Positions 35,500-50,915 of a stretch of DNA of 64,000 bases are shown piece after piece. The stretch lies in the NCBI GenBank assembly GCA_001792895.1, contig MARA01000041.1, forward strand, positions 266,090 to 330,089, given 5' to 3'. The notes beneath the pieces were generated by a model, which did no database searches, was not told the DNA's origin, and was given only the letters and a program-made list of their open reading frames with translations. How positions within the stretch are numbered: position 1 is the stretch's first letter; every line of letters starts with the position of its first letter. A program made the translations under genes and the position numbers. This stretch comes from Lentinus brumalis. Lineage: Eukaryota > Basidiomycota > Agaricomycetes > Polyporales > Polyporaceae.

Positions 35500-36092
35500 A
35501 CGAATCCACCGCCGGAGTCCATCCATGTATCAGTCAGTGTGTTTTGCTCTCAATGAGAACTGTTTGATGTCGGACAGAACCGGTGAGTCGCACTGGAGCA
35601 CTGACGAAGTAATGGAGCCGCCATCTGTCATACTTCCCAGTCGTCTACGCGTACTGAGTACTTAATGTATCGTATCTTACAAATGATACACGGGAGTGCA
35701 CGACCACCGCAGCTCGCCGTGACATGCTCATCTGCGCGACGGCCCGTGTTTGTGGCTGGAGTCAAACTGCAAAAACAAAAAGGTACATACATGAAGTGTC
35801 CAGCGGAAACACGACGTGTTTGTGCGCGCAGGCACCTCCTTGTCTAATATCGGCACCATGTCCTCCACGGATCCATACGTGCCCTCTACTCCCATTCCCT
35901 CAGTGCAGACCCCAATAATGCGGTAGTGTTCCTTCCCGGCACAGACTTGTTGACCACTGTCACCCTGCTCTCCGCATCCGCCCGCCGACACTTGCCCCCG
36001 AGCTGCACGCGGATGTTGTCGCGCACGCCCATGCTCGTCCAGAGATGGTCGACGAACGAGCTCCATTCAGTGCATATCGAGGATGCGGCCCT
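35500..36092. other. Intergenic stretch, possibly with decayed GMC C-terminus
   Basis: Between SUB1 (+) and the GMC pseudogene (-). Minus-strand frames here look vaguely protein-like (VTVVNKSVPGRNTTALLG), but I cannot match them to the expected GMC C-terminal motifs. Confidence 0.35.
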
Positions 36093-40175
<4,083 letters not shown>

Positions 40176-40810
40176 TCAAGAGACAACCAGAGGAAGCAGA
40201 GCCCACAAAATCAAGACGATGGTTACAGTGACAAGCAAGACGAGAAGAACTATGATCGCGGTACGCCACCCTGAGTTGTGCGCGAGTACATCGTGCCCTG
40301 CCACATCAGCGAGATTGTCGTGTGAAGTGGCGGCAGCGGTTGGAGGATAGGTGGCAAGGGCAGCAGGCGTTGGAGCGTACCCTGCCCCTAGGACGGGAGT
40401 CAAAGGGTGTCCTGCAATGGGAGTGTGACTTGCAGGATACACAGGAGCGACGGTGGGAGACCAGGGGTTCGTCGCAGGCGGGAAGAACACATCAAGCCTC
40501 GACGTAGTCGTGGGATCATCCATGACCGGCAGGGTGAGCGAAAGCGCGGGAGGAGGAACTACCACCGTCCCAGCGGTGGGTGATGATACACCAGTCTGTT
40601 CGGCGGGTAGCGACCCATGCGTCTGCTGAAGTTCTAGCGTTAGGTGCGACGACGTGCATTTAATGACGTACGTACCATGTCACTAGGACCTGCTGCTGTA
40701 GCGGCACTTGACCCCTCCTCAGAGTATTCAGAGTACGGAGGGAGGGGCTCCTCGCTGGAACCAGAACCCTCTACGGAGGCGATTTCCACGCTCATGTCTT
40801 TGACGATCAT
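40176..40810 (-). CDS. Tail-anchored membrane protein, about 193 residues
   Basis: Two exons: 40676-40810 (MIVKDMSVEIASVEGSGSS) and 40176-40622, intron 40623-40675, phase 0. A proline-rich cytosolic part includes PLPPYSEYSEE (PPxY-type, a possible WW-domain or arrestin/Rsp5 ligand) and repeated PTPA/YPP. One C-terminal membrane span, TAIIVLLVLLVTVTIVLILW, with six residues after it. The frame is also open upstream to 41020 (MPVLARPDSSRLPSPPP), so an earlier start is possible. Confidence 0.6.
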
Positions 40811-41499
40811 AACTGACTTCTGGTAGGGCGAAACTCGGGGTAGATCGGCACACGGCAAGCCGCGTCGTCGTACGCGACCGAGACCGAGGAACGATGCGAT
40901 ATGGAAGTGGGATGGTGCAGCGCACGGGACGGGACGGTAGGCCAGCACAGGGCGTGGTGGGAGACTGACGGGAGGAGGCGATGGGAGACGCGAGGAATCA
41001 GGGCGGGCGAGGACGGGCACTATCGCAGACTTTGAGTCGCAACTGTGACGGTACAGCGACTGTCTTACCTCGAGACAGCGGTGGGTGCGATGGGCGATAG
41101 ATCAAGGTCGTGGTGGAAGTCGATGGGGAGGCGTGAGGCGCTCGGGAAGGGATAGAGGACGACGTGCGGTCCCGCGGGTTTAAGAGTGAGCGGGCGGTAT
41201 GTGAGGCGGGTCGCAAGAAGCGGACGAGTGGTGACCAACACTGAACATTCTAATAGGACACGTACCTCAAACGTCAGAGTTCCTGTACCTCCCTCTCTGT
41301 CGATGTCTGACTCAACTCAAACATCCCCAGGGTCCAGCCTTGACAGCGGTCAGGCGTCGATGCGCAAGCGGTAGGATCGAAGGCATGGAAGATGGCGGAA
41401 GCGAGAAGAGAACCATGGCTGCGAGAGTGTCAAGGAAGAATAGAGACGCAGCGGAGCGCGCGTATAGCGGAAGGGCGTCCAGCAGAGTACGGACACATC

Positions 41500-41507
41500 C
41501 GGCAGGG
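41500..41507. repeat. Left 8-bp target-site duplication of the hAT element
   Basis: CGGCAGGG directly before the left terminal repeat, identical to 45255-45262. Confidence 0.95.
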
Positions 41508-41525
41508 TAGTGCCCTGCAGGGGTA
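41508..41525 (+). repeat. Left terminal inverted repeat of the hAT element
   Basis: TAGTGCCCTGCAGGGGTA; its inverse occupies 45237-45254 without mismatch. Confidence 0.95.
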
Positions 41526-41733
41526 AACCCTTGGATAATCCAATGACTACCCTGACCCTTACCCTCGACAACCCTCTACCCTTGCCCAAGGGTAGAGGGT
41601 TTTGAGGGGTATTGCAGAGGGGTATACTGAGGGTAAGGGTTATCCAAGGGTACAGTACAGCAGCACAACAGACAAGATCGAGCACACCAAGGCTGAAGAC
41701 AACGCAGCTTATGATATATACGACATGATTACA

Positions 41734-44700
41734 CTACGAGGGTAGTTTGATTCTATCCCAGCCATCCTCGAGGGCAACCTCCTCATCACCTTCCACCTCT
41801 GCTAAGCCCTCGACCACACCCTCAATGTCCGCGTCGTCGACGAGTTCCAGAAGGGACCATTCACCGAGACAGAGAAGTGCGCGAATTGACTGCGCGGACA
41901 GACCGTTACGTACATGTGGGAGCAGGAGGCGGCCCCGTGAGAAGATGCGTTCAACATCGACCGACGTAGCTATGTTACGGTCGCATGAATGTCAGTCTCA
42001 CACGGTGATCAGTACGAATAGATGAGCACAACGTACCGGGAACGGTGAGATACCCAAGGGCCATGCGTGATAGACGAGGGTACTCGGCGCGTCGGTCCCA
42101 CCACCACCTGAGTGGGTTCTTGCAGGGTTCAGTGGGGGCCGCGAGGTATCGATCGAGTTCATTTTGCACGACGATCTTCTTCTTGCGCTTGAAGATGGGC
42201 AAGTCGTCGAAGAGATTGCGTTCCTGTCTCGAACGCTGTAGACGGGGATAGAGCATGATGAGAAACATACACACCGTGTGATCGTCCTGAGCCCCGGCAC
42301 TCTCGCCATTCCCACCGCCGTCGACGTCCATAGCCTCATCACCGGGGACAGGGAACCGGGCGTACTTACGTTCATACTCCGCGTACAGCAGCGCGCGCGC
42401 GTCCTCGATCCAGTGGTCCTCCCAATCAGCGTCTTTGAAGTAGTCGAGTTTGAATTCAGGATGGAAGGCTGATAGAAAGTACGCGTTATGGACAGACCAC
42501 GGCTGATAAGAGGCAGCACTTACCCATCGCGAACCGGTTGAGCTCCGTGTCGTCCGTCTTTCCATAATACCGATTACATGTCTTGCGCCCCAAGGATGCC
42601 GCAACTCGCACCGGAGCACGGATCTTCTTGTTGAGGGCAATTTTGGCGAGGCGTTCGTCCAGATGGTCCATGACCGGGATGACATTGGTGAGATTGGGGG
42701 TCCCTGAGCGCGAGAAGTAGAGTGTAGCATCGGAGAATAGCTAGTAAGGGATGTTGAGCAAGTGAGGCACGGAACAAGCAAGAGAGGAGGAGGAGACGAG
42801 GACGATGTGCACGCACGCGCACACACCGAATAGACGCCAACGCGCGCAGGTCACGGGGCCACGGGCGTGAGACTGTGAGAGATAACGCACCTTCAAGACG
42901 CCCCGCAACTGTGCTGCGATCTCCCACTCATCCTCGTCCAGCTCAAACTCCCTCAGCCCCAGAACCTTGCTTGCTGTGATCTCGTCGAACGGCTTCCGGT
43001 ACTTGAGTGCCACTTCCAGCATCTGGTAAGTGGAATTCCATCGAGTTCGTACATCACGGGGCAAGACGCGCGGTGGCAGATCGAAGGACTCGACGGCGCG
43101 ATGCCATGCAGGGAGCAGGATGGTGGAGGAGTAGGTGATCTTGTACGCAACTGTGCGGATCTGAGGGCAGGAGGGTCAAGGAAGGCACAGGTGAGCATCG
43201 TATCGTTATCTGCTCACCTTCGTAAGCACAAGTTTGACTGGGAGGACGCTCTTGTTGAGCTCCTCCCGCTCCTCCTCGTCCATCTCGTCCCGCTCATCAA
43301 CAAACCCATCCTCCTTGTCGTCATCGCCGCCATCCTCACCCGCGGGCAGGTCCAGCCCGGACGCGTAGAGGTCAATGTCCGCCATCAATGCCTCGATCTC
43401 GACTTCGGCAGCCTCGAGGGTCTTCCCGGCTCTCTTCTTCTCAACATCGAAGGGTCGCAGCACCGACTTTGCGCAGAGGTTCACAACATGGTCAAAGCAC
43501 CGGCCGCGGTCACGCTGGCCGCCGAACTCTGGCAGGTGCTCGCCCATGATGTCCATCATGGTGTCGTTCGCTGGCGCGTTGTCCGCGGTGATCGCCAAGA
43601 TCTGGAAGGATCGGTAAGTGCCCAATACATGCCATGCACGCTATCACTGACATACCTTCTGGCTCAACCCGAACTCATCCAGCATCTTCTCGAAAGCCGC
43701 CGCAAGGGCCTCCCCGGTGTGAGACTCTGCCACCTCGACTACGTCGAGAATGAAGCTGACAGGAGTACCTTCGTGATGCAGGTGGACAGCGAAGGCCAGC
43801 AACGCCTTATGATTGGGCGACGTCCACGCGTCAAATGTGAAGTTGAGGTCCCCATCGAAGTCCTGGGCGCCGCGGTCCACGCTCAGTCAGTACGCTCATC
43901 ATGTACCGTTGCATCAAGCACTCACGCGCAGCATCTTTGCGATCCGGGCCCGGCATTTGGCGAACACGCGGCGCACATCGCGGGACACAGTCGCCGGAGA
44001 CGGTATCCTGTACTCCGGCCGTCCGGTCTTCATCAATTGCAAGAACGCCCGATCTTTGACGATCTCGTACGGTCGTTTATTCTCTGCAACCCATCGTACA
44101 ATCCACGCCCTGCAGCCACCATCAGATCACCCGTGTACACCGCTCCCAACAATCAAAGGTACGTACCGGGTCTCTTTTGAAGTATGCTGCCGAATAGAGT
44201 AACTAACCTTGCCTTTCCCCACGCGTTTGAACATTTTAGTGATAGTTCCCGTGCGTCCAAAGGTCTCGACCAGTGGTCGCGCCTCCGTATGCGTCCCTGC
44301 GGCCTTCGCGGCGTTGAAGATCTCCTTGCCCCAGCAGGACTTCACGTGCGTCGCCATGTTGCTGGTGGATGTGATGTCCTTCGTGTCGAGGTACCGCGTG
44401 GTTTTGTGAGTGCATCCCGGCTTCGCGCAGGAGAATACATGACCAATTTTTGTAGGCGACTTTCTCACAATCTCGACTTCCGGCTTGAAGAACGCGTAGA
44501 CGTGGGAAGTCCACAGGCTCTGCGCCTCCTCTGAATCATTGGTAAGCTTCCGTCATACGCGCGTTCATCAGAACACTTACTGAGATATTCCTCCGGTGTT
44601 AGATCAGCCTTCTTCTTCTTCGGCGGCCGCGGAGGTGGGATCTCTTCGATGTCGGAGTCTTTCTCCTGCGTGGCAGTGGAACGTCGGCCTACGTCGTCCT

Positions 44701-44893
44701 CGTCGTCGGCATCTTCCACTGTCGGAGACCGATACCCGCTGCCGCTGCCGCTGCTGGACTTCGACTCGATGGAGATCGTGCTGCCGCTGTCACTGCCTTC
44801 CGAGCCCTGACGCTTCTTCTTCCTGACGCGCGATGCGATCGATGAAGCCTGCCGTTTGAGGGCAGTCTTCACCTTCTGGACTAGCTTGCCCAT
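41734..44893 (-). CDS. hAT-family transposase, 868 residues
   Basis: Nine exons, in reading order 44581-44893, 44167-44530, 43926-44109, 43656-43862, 43218-43601, 42891-43160, 42524-42740, 42037-42468, 41734-41969; 2607 nt, exactly in frame. Order of parts: basic/acidic N-terminus; BED-type zinc finger (CAKPGCTHKT...MATHVKSC); RWVAENKRPYEIVKDRAFLQ; RNase H-like core with FDAWTSPNHKALLAF (first catalytic Asp) and ITADNAPANDTM (second Asp); RCFDHVVNLCAKS (C-x2-H); an acidic insertion; LPRDVRTRWNSTYQML (RW motif); and the C-terminal hAT dimerisation region ATSVDVERIFSRGRLL with the catalytic Glu. All expected motifs are present and no stop or shift is seen, so the enzyme is probably functional. 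Confidence 0.95.
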
Positions 44894-45236
44894 GTTGTAT
44901 AGAGTCTCGATGTTCTGTTGTGCTCAATACAGTGCTGCCTTTGCACGCTGCCTTTGCACAGTGTTGCCGCGCGCCCATGCAGATTATGTAATGTTCTATA
45001 AATGGTAACAGCTATACAGTTTCGGAGTTGAATGACTTGCCGCTGGTGCAAGATACCGGATAATGCCGCAGAGTCCAAGGCCGACTCTGCTAAGTGTGTC
45101 GCAATCATTATTGCTTGTCTCTGCATAATAATCTGTAAAACCCTTGAGGGTTGCCGAAGGGTGTCAAGGGTTGTACAATCCTACCCCCACCCTTACCCTA
45201 TAGATACCCTTACCCTCAACCCTCAAGGGTAGCTGA

Positions 45237-45254
45237 TACCCCTGCAGGGCACTA
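45237..45254 (-). repeat. Right terminal inverted repeat of the hAT element
   Basis: TACCCCTGCAGGGCACTA on the plus strand, the exact inverse of 41508-41525. Confidence 0.95.
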
Positions 45255-45262
45255 CGGCAGGG
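45255..45262. repeat. Right 8-bp target-site duplication of the hAT element
   Basis: CGGCAGGG directly after the right terminal repeat. Confidence 0.95.
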
Positions 45263-46034
45263 CAACATGCAGATGTAGCATGAATCGGGGTCAGAACAGA
45301 CCGCGAAGTCGACCAAGATCGAAGGCGGTGACGGAGCGCGGGAGCAAGGAGGTCGGACTGTAGACGGTTTTGCTCAAAGATGGATAGTGCAAAGACCGAA
45401 GCGCTCACCAATGCACCCAGCTTTCTGGGCCCGTGCAGCGCGCAGTTTTCCCATACTATCATCATCCTCCCGGCCTCCGCATCCTCCTCTGTTTCGCCTC
45501 GCTGCGCACATAGATTGACAGGAAGTAGGCGGACTCGAACTTCTCCTATGAGCAACCTCCCTCTGGCTCCTTGATGGCGCAGTCGCGTCCGCCGACTCCT
45601 CCGATTGCGGGTAGCGAAGAGGGTACGTATGGCTTCTTCCTTGTCGTGTCCTCAGGGCCTCCTATCATCGGGTCGAGTGCGCAGACAGCGGTACAATTGA
45701 CGTACTTGAAATTACGATCGATGAGGAACGAAGAGAATCGTCCTTTATGGGCGACGATTCCAGCCAACTCATGTCACGACTACCTTTGATCGTGGGAATA
45801 ATGTTCAATCCCCGATAGTGCTCAGTAACAACTTACATAAGCCTGGGTAAGAAAGTTTCTTACTGTCGCAGCCCCTGGCATGGGGTTAGGAGTGCACAGC
45901 TTAGGGTTCCCTAAACGCTCACGAAGCGCTCATGCTCAAGGCCTGATCGCATAGCTCAGACCAGTATGATGCGCACACTTCACAAATACGCAGGATGGTA
46001 TCGATACACTACTAACTTGTCATACATGCTGGTA
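45263..46034. other. No supported gene
   Basis: Right flank of the hAT insertion. Two short plus-strand frames (MAQSRPPTPPIAGSEEG at about 45574) look protein-like but have no confirmed continuation. Confidence 0.4.
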
Positions 46035-48770
46035 CTACAGAGTGAACATTCTAAAACTTCGGCAGATGCTGCTGGAATACCCTGTCCGTTGCCCTATCCA
46101 CCATGCCTGCCAAGGTTCTGGCAATCTGTGTCTGCCGCAAACTTGACCGCCAGTCCGAACCTTCATTGGGTGCCCTCTCTCCTCCCGAATCTCTGTCAAT
46201 CTTTTCTGGAAATAGTCCTCATTGTGCGGGTTCCATATGTAGGTGTAAAATCCGGCGACATTCCAACTCTCTGGCTTAGGCCACCAGGACAACTCCTCGA
46301 CAGTAAGGTGCGTATCACCTCGTTCTGTGAATTGATCAGTTGTTCTGAAGTATTTGCAGGTGCAATAAAAGTGAGCTCACTGCAGTACCGCTGGTACCTT
46401 CCCCAGAGAATGCCAGCCTCGGAGTCCGTCATGCCGTTGTCCACATAGGAGATGCCGTTGGACTCGGGGAAGACGTGGACGAGCGTGCTCATGCCACCAT
46501 GGAGCAAGGGGCCACGCGTACAGATGTTGATTGCCCCGTAATACACATCGCCATCCACCGATAGGATCTCCCGGGCGAGCCTCCACAGGATACCGCCTTC
46601 AGACAATGCTCCTCGGATCTGGGTGTCGCCGAGTACGGCCAGGGCGCGGATACGAGCTGCGTGGTAGTCTGACTTCCACATCTTGACTTTGTCCGCACTC
46701 TCTCCATAGCGGTACAATACCGGAGCCCTGACACGGTTGCGCTGATGTGCTGCTGAAGGCACCGGTATGTCGGCGGTTCGGATGGCCAACACGGTGTGGA
46801 ATGGGGCACCAATGGACACGCAATGGATGACAGCATCTACACTGTTTGCGATGCCGGGGAAGTTTCGGAGTAGGTTGGCCAGGACAATCGGCCTCACTAC
46901 TAGGGTCCATGGTGCCGGACGGGGATCCTCTGCATAGCGGACCAGGTACACTGTGTTGCCCGCAGTATCCTTACTACGCCGTACCTGGATCTTATCCTTG
47001 ATCTGGCTAGTGATCATGAATTGATGCGACGGGTAGTGCAGGTCCCAGCAATCTTGGGTCGCCGTCCCTGATGCACCATGTGTGATGATCTGGTGCTGCC
47101 ATGCAGCGTAGACTCGGCGCACGGCGTCGCTGTGGGTGAGGTCCCTCGGTCTGACCAGACCAAAGAATCGGTGCAGGTACTTGTTCCGTTCATCCTTGTA
47201 CTCAACTGTTCGGTCTCCAGGGTAGGTCACGGTCGACACAGAGAGCCCGTAGGTGGTGTAGAGATGGCTGTCGTCGAATAGGACTGGAGACCGGAGTGCG
47301 GCTGGATCGATCCGGGGAATGATATCGCGCTCGATGGAGGTGTACAGCTCGTCATCGTTCTGGTATGTCGGCATGTCCGCTGGCTCCCTGTCGACGTGCT
47401 GGCCCGCGTTCGGCAGCTGCGCATCTTGCCACATGCAGAGGTCCCATTCATTGAAAACCGCATTGTACACGCGGGTCGAGGGGGGTGCGTCGCCCAGAGG
47501 TCTCGATACTGGGACGACAGAGCGAGCACTCGGTAGTCCAAGTCCTCCCAATCCTGAGGACAGTCTGGCATTACCTTCGGCAGCTTCATCCAGACGAAAA
47601 CCCGGACCCATGGTGGTGGAACTCCTCCCGCATCTGCTGCCCTTTGTCGCCTCTCCCGAGCTTCCCGCTGCACGCGACTTTCCCTGGCAATGATACGATC
47701 CGTCATGGTGTTCATTCGTTGACGGAACTGCTGCACCGACTCGCCGGCAAGCTGGAACTGACCTGCCGGTTTTGTCTGCAGGCGAGCCTCCAACCCGGCG
47801 TCGAAAGGATGAGGTTTTCCCTGGCCGTCCCGACAGAGCAAGTAGACATTCGGAGCTTCTGCACGCGGCGGGCGGAGAATGTGGCTGTTGCGTGGATCTG
47901 GGGCAAACTCCGATAGATAGGGCACCCTGTACATGTTCAAGGCAATGTCCTCTCTCTTTTCCCAGTGGACGATGACCGGTACACGGGCGCGACGGTAGCA
48001 CGTCAGGAGCCGCGTCCAAGAGCAGTACTTCGGGTTCAGAACGACTCCAACTCGGAGGTTGTGGGAGAAGTCGGTGATGACAGAGGACAGGAGGATGTCG
48101 ATCCAGCACTCTGGAACACCATTATTGCGCAAGAGAGTCACCCACGTTGGCACGTGTCGTGGCTCGTCGTCGAGTAGGAGGGTGATTGCCATGGAACACC
48201 GTGCTGCAAGAACGGCCAAAGCAGTGCGGGAGTTCCTGATCACCGCCATTGCTGCACCGTAGGTCGCATGCAGGCGTCGGTATCCGCAGTCGGAGGGGTC
48301 CTTCCAAAACGTACATCGGTGAAGGACTTTTGACTCGTCCGTGTTACCGAGCGAGATGAGTAAGTTGCTGATGAGAAGGAGCGCCTTCTCGAGCTGCCAC
48401 CAGGAGGCGCGTATGTCGTCATGCAAACCGAAGCGGTGTTTGAACTCGACCGGTGCCAGCCAAGAATTGTCCGCACCAAGGCGTCCGAGCAGGGGATCGT
48501 TGACGGGGATAGTGCGGAGTACGAAGCCTAGTTCCGGTGCAATGAGATTCGCGAATTGCGGCCGTAGAATGTCCTTGTATTGCAGGTTTTCGTCAGGCTG
48601 GTAGTGGACCGCACTTGGCAGGTGAATCCTATCAGGGACATTGGTGACGGTGAAGATGTCCTCCTTTTGATCAAGGAACGTGTAGAGAAAGTCTCGCCTG
48701 TCCAAGTTAGTTGGCTTCTGAGTGGTAGTGGATGTCGGTGCATCAGCAGGACTTACCAGTTTGCTGCCAT
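46035..48770 (-). CDS. Large orphan protein (multicopy Agaricomycete family), one-base frameshift
   Basis: Exon 1 48757-48770 encodes MAAN, exon 2 46381-48697 begins WRDFLYTFLDQKEDIFTV, and exon 3 46035-46324 encodes KRGDTHLTVEELSWWPKPES...GFYTYIWNPHNEDYF. Intron donors are GTAAGT and GTGAGC, with CTAAC and CTGATC branch regions. Exons sum to 2621 nt, one short of a multiple of three. The break is a run of six C on the minus strand (47480-47485): inserting one C joins YRDLWATHPP to STRVYNAVFNEWDLCMW and gives 873 residues. I remember similar long proteins in multicopy in polypores, ending in a WWPK...W-x-x-x-F-Q block. No catalytic motif recognised. The upstream region carries a ladder of splice donors, so a longer 5' part is possible. 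Confidence 0.72.
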
Positions 48771-49540
48771 GTTCAATCTGTGGGTGCTTGGCTATGTTAG
48801 CAGGCGTGAGCGAGTCGTTTTTGTGAGACCTACTGTGCTGGTATTCTTTCAACAAATTGAGTACTCCTACCTTGTGAGCGTGGTGCGAGAGCCGCACTAC
48901 AGGGACTTACTTACCTTATGCAGTGGAAGGGCTATGATTCAGGTTCTTACCGTCCAGTCGAATGCTCAGGATATCGGCGTGCTGATGTTAATTGCGGGTC
49001 TTTGATATTCGGTGTAATGATTGAATGTCCTCAGTGATGGCTGTCGGCCTGAACTTACCTGAATTGGCCTGTTCTGCGCGTGTGGCTCCTGGTGCCAAAG
49101 TCGTTGTTTGATAGTTGGTACAATGATACGAATATCCGTATTATACACATGGCTCTTGATCTAAACTTACCTGTTTTGGTCGGTTCTGGGAGTGCGGCTC
49201 CTCGCGCGTTTGTCGTCCTTGGTCTTGCTGGCTCTTCTGGCCTTTTTGGCAATGAAGATAGACCTACCTATAGCTTTTTGCGTGAACGTACCTGAGCGGA
49301 TTGTTCGAGAAGCGTAGCTCGTTCGCAGTGTTGCTTGACTTTGTAATCGTGCATGAACATACCTCCCTCAGATTGCTTTACGCCTACACTTACCTCAGTT
49401 CTCGATGACTGAATGTCTTCTCCTGTCCTGCACGGTGCTGGACGTGTATTCTCGTGCTATGTATATAGTGTACATGCAATCGGTATGGCTATGCCTGGCT
49501 TACGCGCAGCTTGACGGTACTTACCGAATGATACCGGTGT
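48771..49540 (-). other. Ladder of minus-strand splice donors upstream of the large orphan gene
   Basis: Consensus GTAAGT donors on the minus strand begin at about 49525, 49394, 49170, 49058 and 48914, each preceded by a short open stretch and mostly by a CAG acceptor. They outline 5-7 small exons that could be a spliced 5' leader or N-terminal extension leading into the ATG at 48770. Confidence 0.5.
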
Positions 49541-49551
49541 TTGCAAGGTCG

Positions 49552-49760
49552 GAAACAGCGTGTGCGAGGTCGAGACAGCGTCGGCGAAGTCGAAACCAGC
49601 GTCGGCGAGGTCGAGCACAGCCTTGGTGAGGTCGAGCAAAGCGTTCTTGAAGTCGAAGATCGCGTTCGCAAGGTCGAAAACCGTGTCCGCGAGGTCGGAA
49701 ACCGTGTCCGCGAGGTTGAAAGCAATGTTGGCGAGGTCGAAGACGGTGTCGTCGAGGTCG
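49552..49760 (-). repeat. 21-bp minisatellite with heptad coding potential
   Basis: About nine diverged 21-bp units. On the minus strand they read as heptads (DLADTVS, DLADTVF, DLANAIF, DFKNALL, DLTKAVL), an ideal coiled-coil register. One unit has lost a base, shifting the frame (DFADAV to TSHTLF versus DLANTG). Confidence 0.75.
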
Positions 49761-49791
49761 TTTACGTCGTCCGGGGGCTTCTACGTGGAGT

Positions 49792-50087
49792 CTTGAGGGT
49801 GCGTCCGCTCGTAAACGAGGCGGAGGCAGAGTCGACGATGGTTGGGAGGAAGAGAGAACGGACCGAAGTCCGAGAATTATAGACGTAGACGCCGTGGCTG
49901 TGCCAAAAGTTCCCGCGCCCAGACTCAGCGTCTAATCCGCCGCGTCGGCGCCTAAACACCCAGCGCGGGAAATTTGCACAGCCACGGCGTCTACGTCTAT
50001 AATTCTCGGACTTCGGTCCGTTCTCTCTTCCTCCCAACCATCGTCGACTCTGCCTCCGCCTCGTTTACGAGCGGACGCACCCTCAAG
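49792..50087. repeat. Large palindrome, 112-bp arms
   Basis: 49792-49903 and 49976-50087 are inverted copies that appear perfect over 112 bp, separated by 72 bp whose ends (TTCCCGCGC / GCGCGGGAA) also pair. Each arm contains TCTATAATTCTCGGACTT, which may act as an outward-facing core promoter. There is no ATG in either arm in the outward direction. Confidence 0.95.
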
Positions 50088-50157
50088 GTACTTCAAGATC
50101 AATTCAAGGCCCCCGGACGACGTCTGGCAGGCCCTCGACAACGACTCAAGGCAGCTC

Positions 50158-50915
50158 GATGACCTCGGAACCCAGCTCGACGGCCTTGGAACCCAGCTCG
50201 ACGACCTCGGAACCCAGCTCGACGACCTCGGAACCCAGCTCGACGGCCTCGGAACCCAGCTCGACGGCCTCGGAACCCAGCTCGACGGCCTCGGAACCCA
50301 GCTCGACGGCCTCGGAACCCAGCTCGACGGCCTCGGAACCCAGCTCGACGGCGTCCGAACCCAGCTCGACGGCCTCGGAACCCAGCTCGACGGCCTCGGA
50401 ACCCAGCTCGACGACCTCGGAACCCAGCTCGACGACCTCGGAACCCAGCTCGACGACCTCGGAACCCAGCTCGACGGCCTCGGAACCCAGCTCGACGGCC
50501 TCGGAACCCAGCTCGACGGCCTCGGAACCCAGCTCGACGGCCTCGGAACCCAGCTCGACGGCCTCGGAACCCAGCTCGACGGCGTCCGAACCCAGCTCGA
50601 CGGCCTCGGAACCCAGCTCGACGGCCTCGGAACCCAGCTCGACGACCTCGGAACCCAGCTCGACGGCCTCGGAACCCAGCTCGACGGCCTCGGAACCCAG
50701 CTCGACGGCCTCGGAACCCAGCTCGACGACGTCCGAACCCAGCTCGACGGCCTCAGAACCCAGCTCGACGGCCTCGGAACCCAGCTCGACGACCTCGGAA
50801 CCCAGCTCGACGGCCTCGGAACCCAGCTCGACGGCCTCGGAACCCAGCTCGACGACCTCGGAACCCAGCTCGACGGCCTCGGAACCCAGCTCGACGGCCT
50901 CGGAACCCAGCCCGA
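50158..50915 (+). repeat. 21-bp minisatellite, about 36 copies
   Basis: Nearly identical units of CTCGACGGCCTCGGAACCCAG with GAC/GGC and CTC/GTC variants. All frames are open because the unit is 7 codons. The register continuous with the flanking heptads reads (LDGLGTQ)n; it stays open from 49936, passes into DIPRLSPGASKSPAPSGETP and ends at TAA 51043-51045, but it contains no ATG. The alternative frames (EPSSTAS)n and, antisense, (WVPRPSS)n are shadows. Confidence 0.93.

Larger units (their letters stand above)
41508..45254 (-). mobile_element. Complete hAT transposon, 3,747 bp
   Basis: Bounded by 18-bp perfect terminal inverted repeats beginning TAGTGCCCTGCAGGGGTA and by an exact 8-bp target-site duplication (CGGCAGGG), the length typical of hAT. 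It contains one gene, a full transposase on the minus strand. Both ends carry dense subterminal repeats of AGGGTAAGGG / CCCTTACCCT. Integrity of ends, duplication and coding region indicate recent insertion and possible autonomy. Confidence 0.96.

Noticed and set aside
41540..41660. Internal telomere or interstitial telomeric repeat
   Set aside because: The words lie inside both ends of the hAT element and are better explained as its subterminal repeats.
42255..42295. Possible 39-nt intron in the hAT transposase
   Set aside because: Too short, and the transposase is already exactly in frame (2607 nt) without it.
43882..43925. 44-nt intron model in the hAT transposase
   Set aside because: Gives the wrong phase; the acceptor at 43863 gives the conserved LR-DFDGDLNFTFDAW join.
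49541..49882. Plus-strand frame with VGEVE repeats
   Set aside because: Mirror of the minus-strand heptad repeat; no promoter on that side, and the palindrome points the other way.
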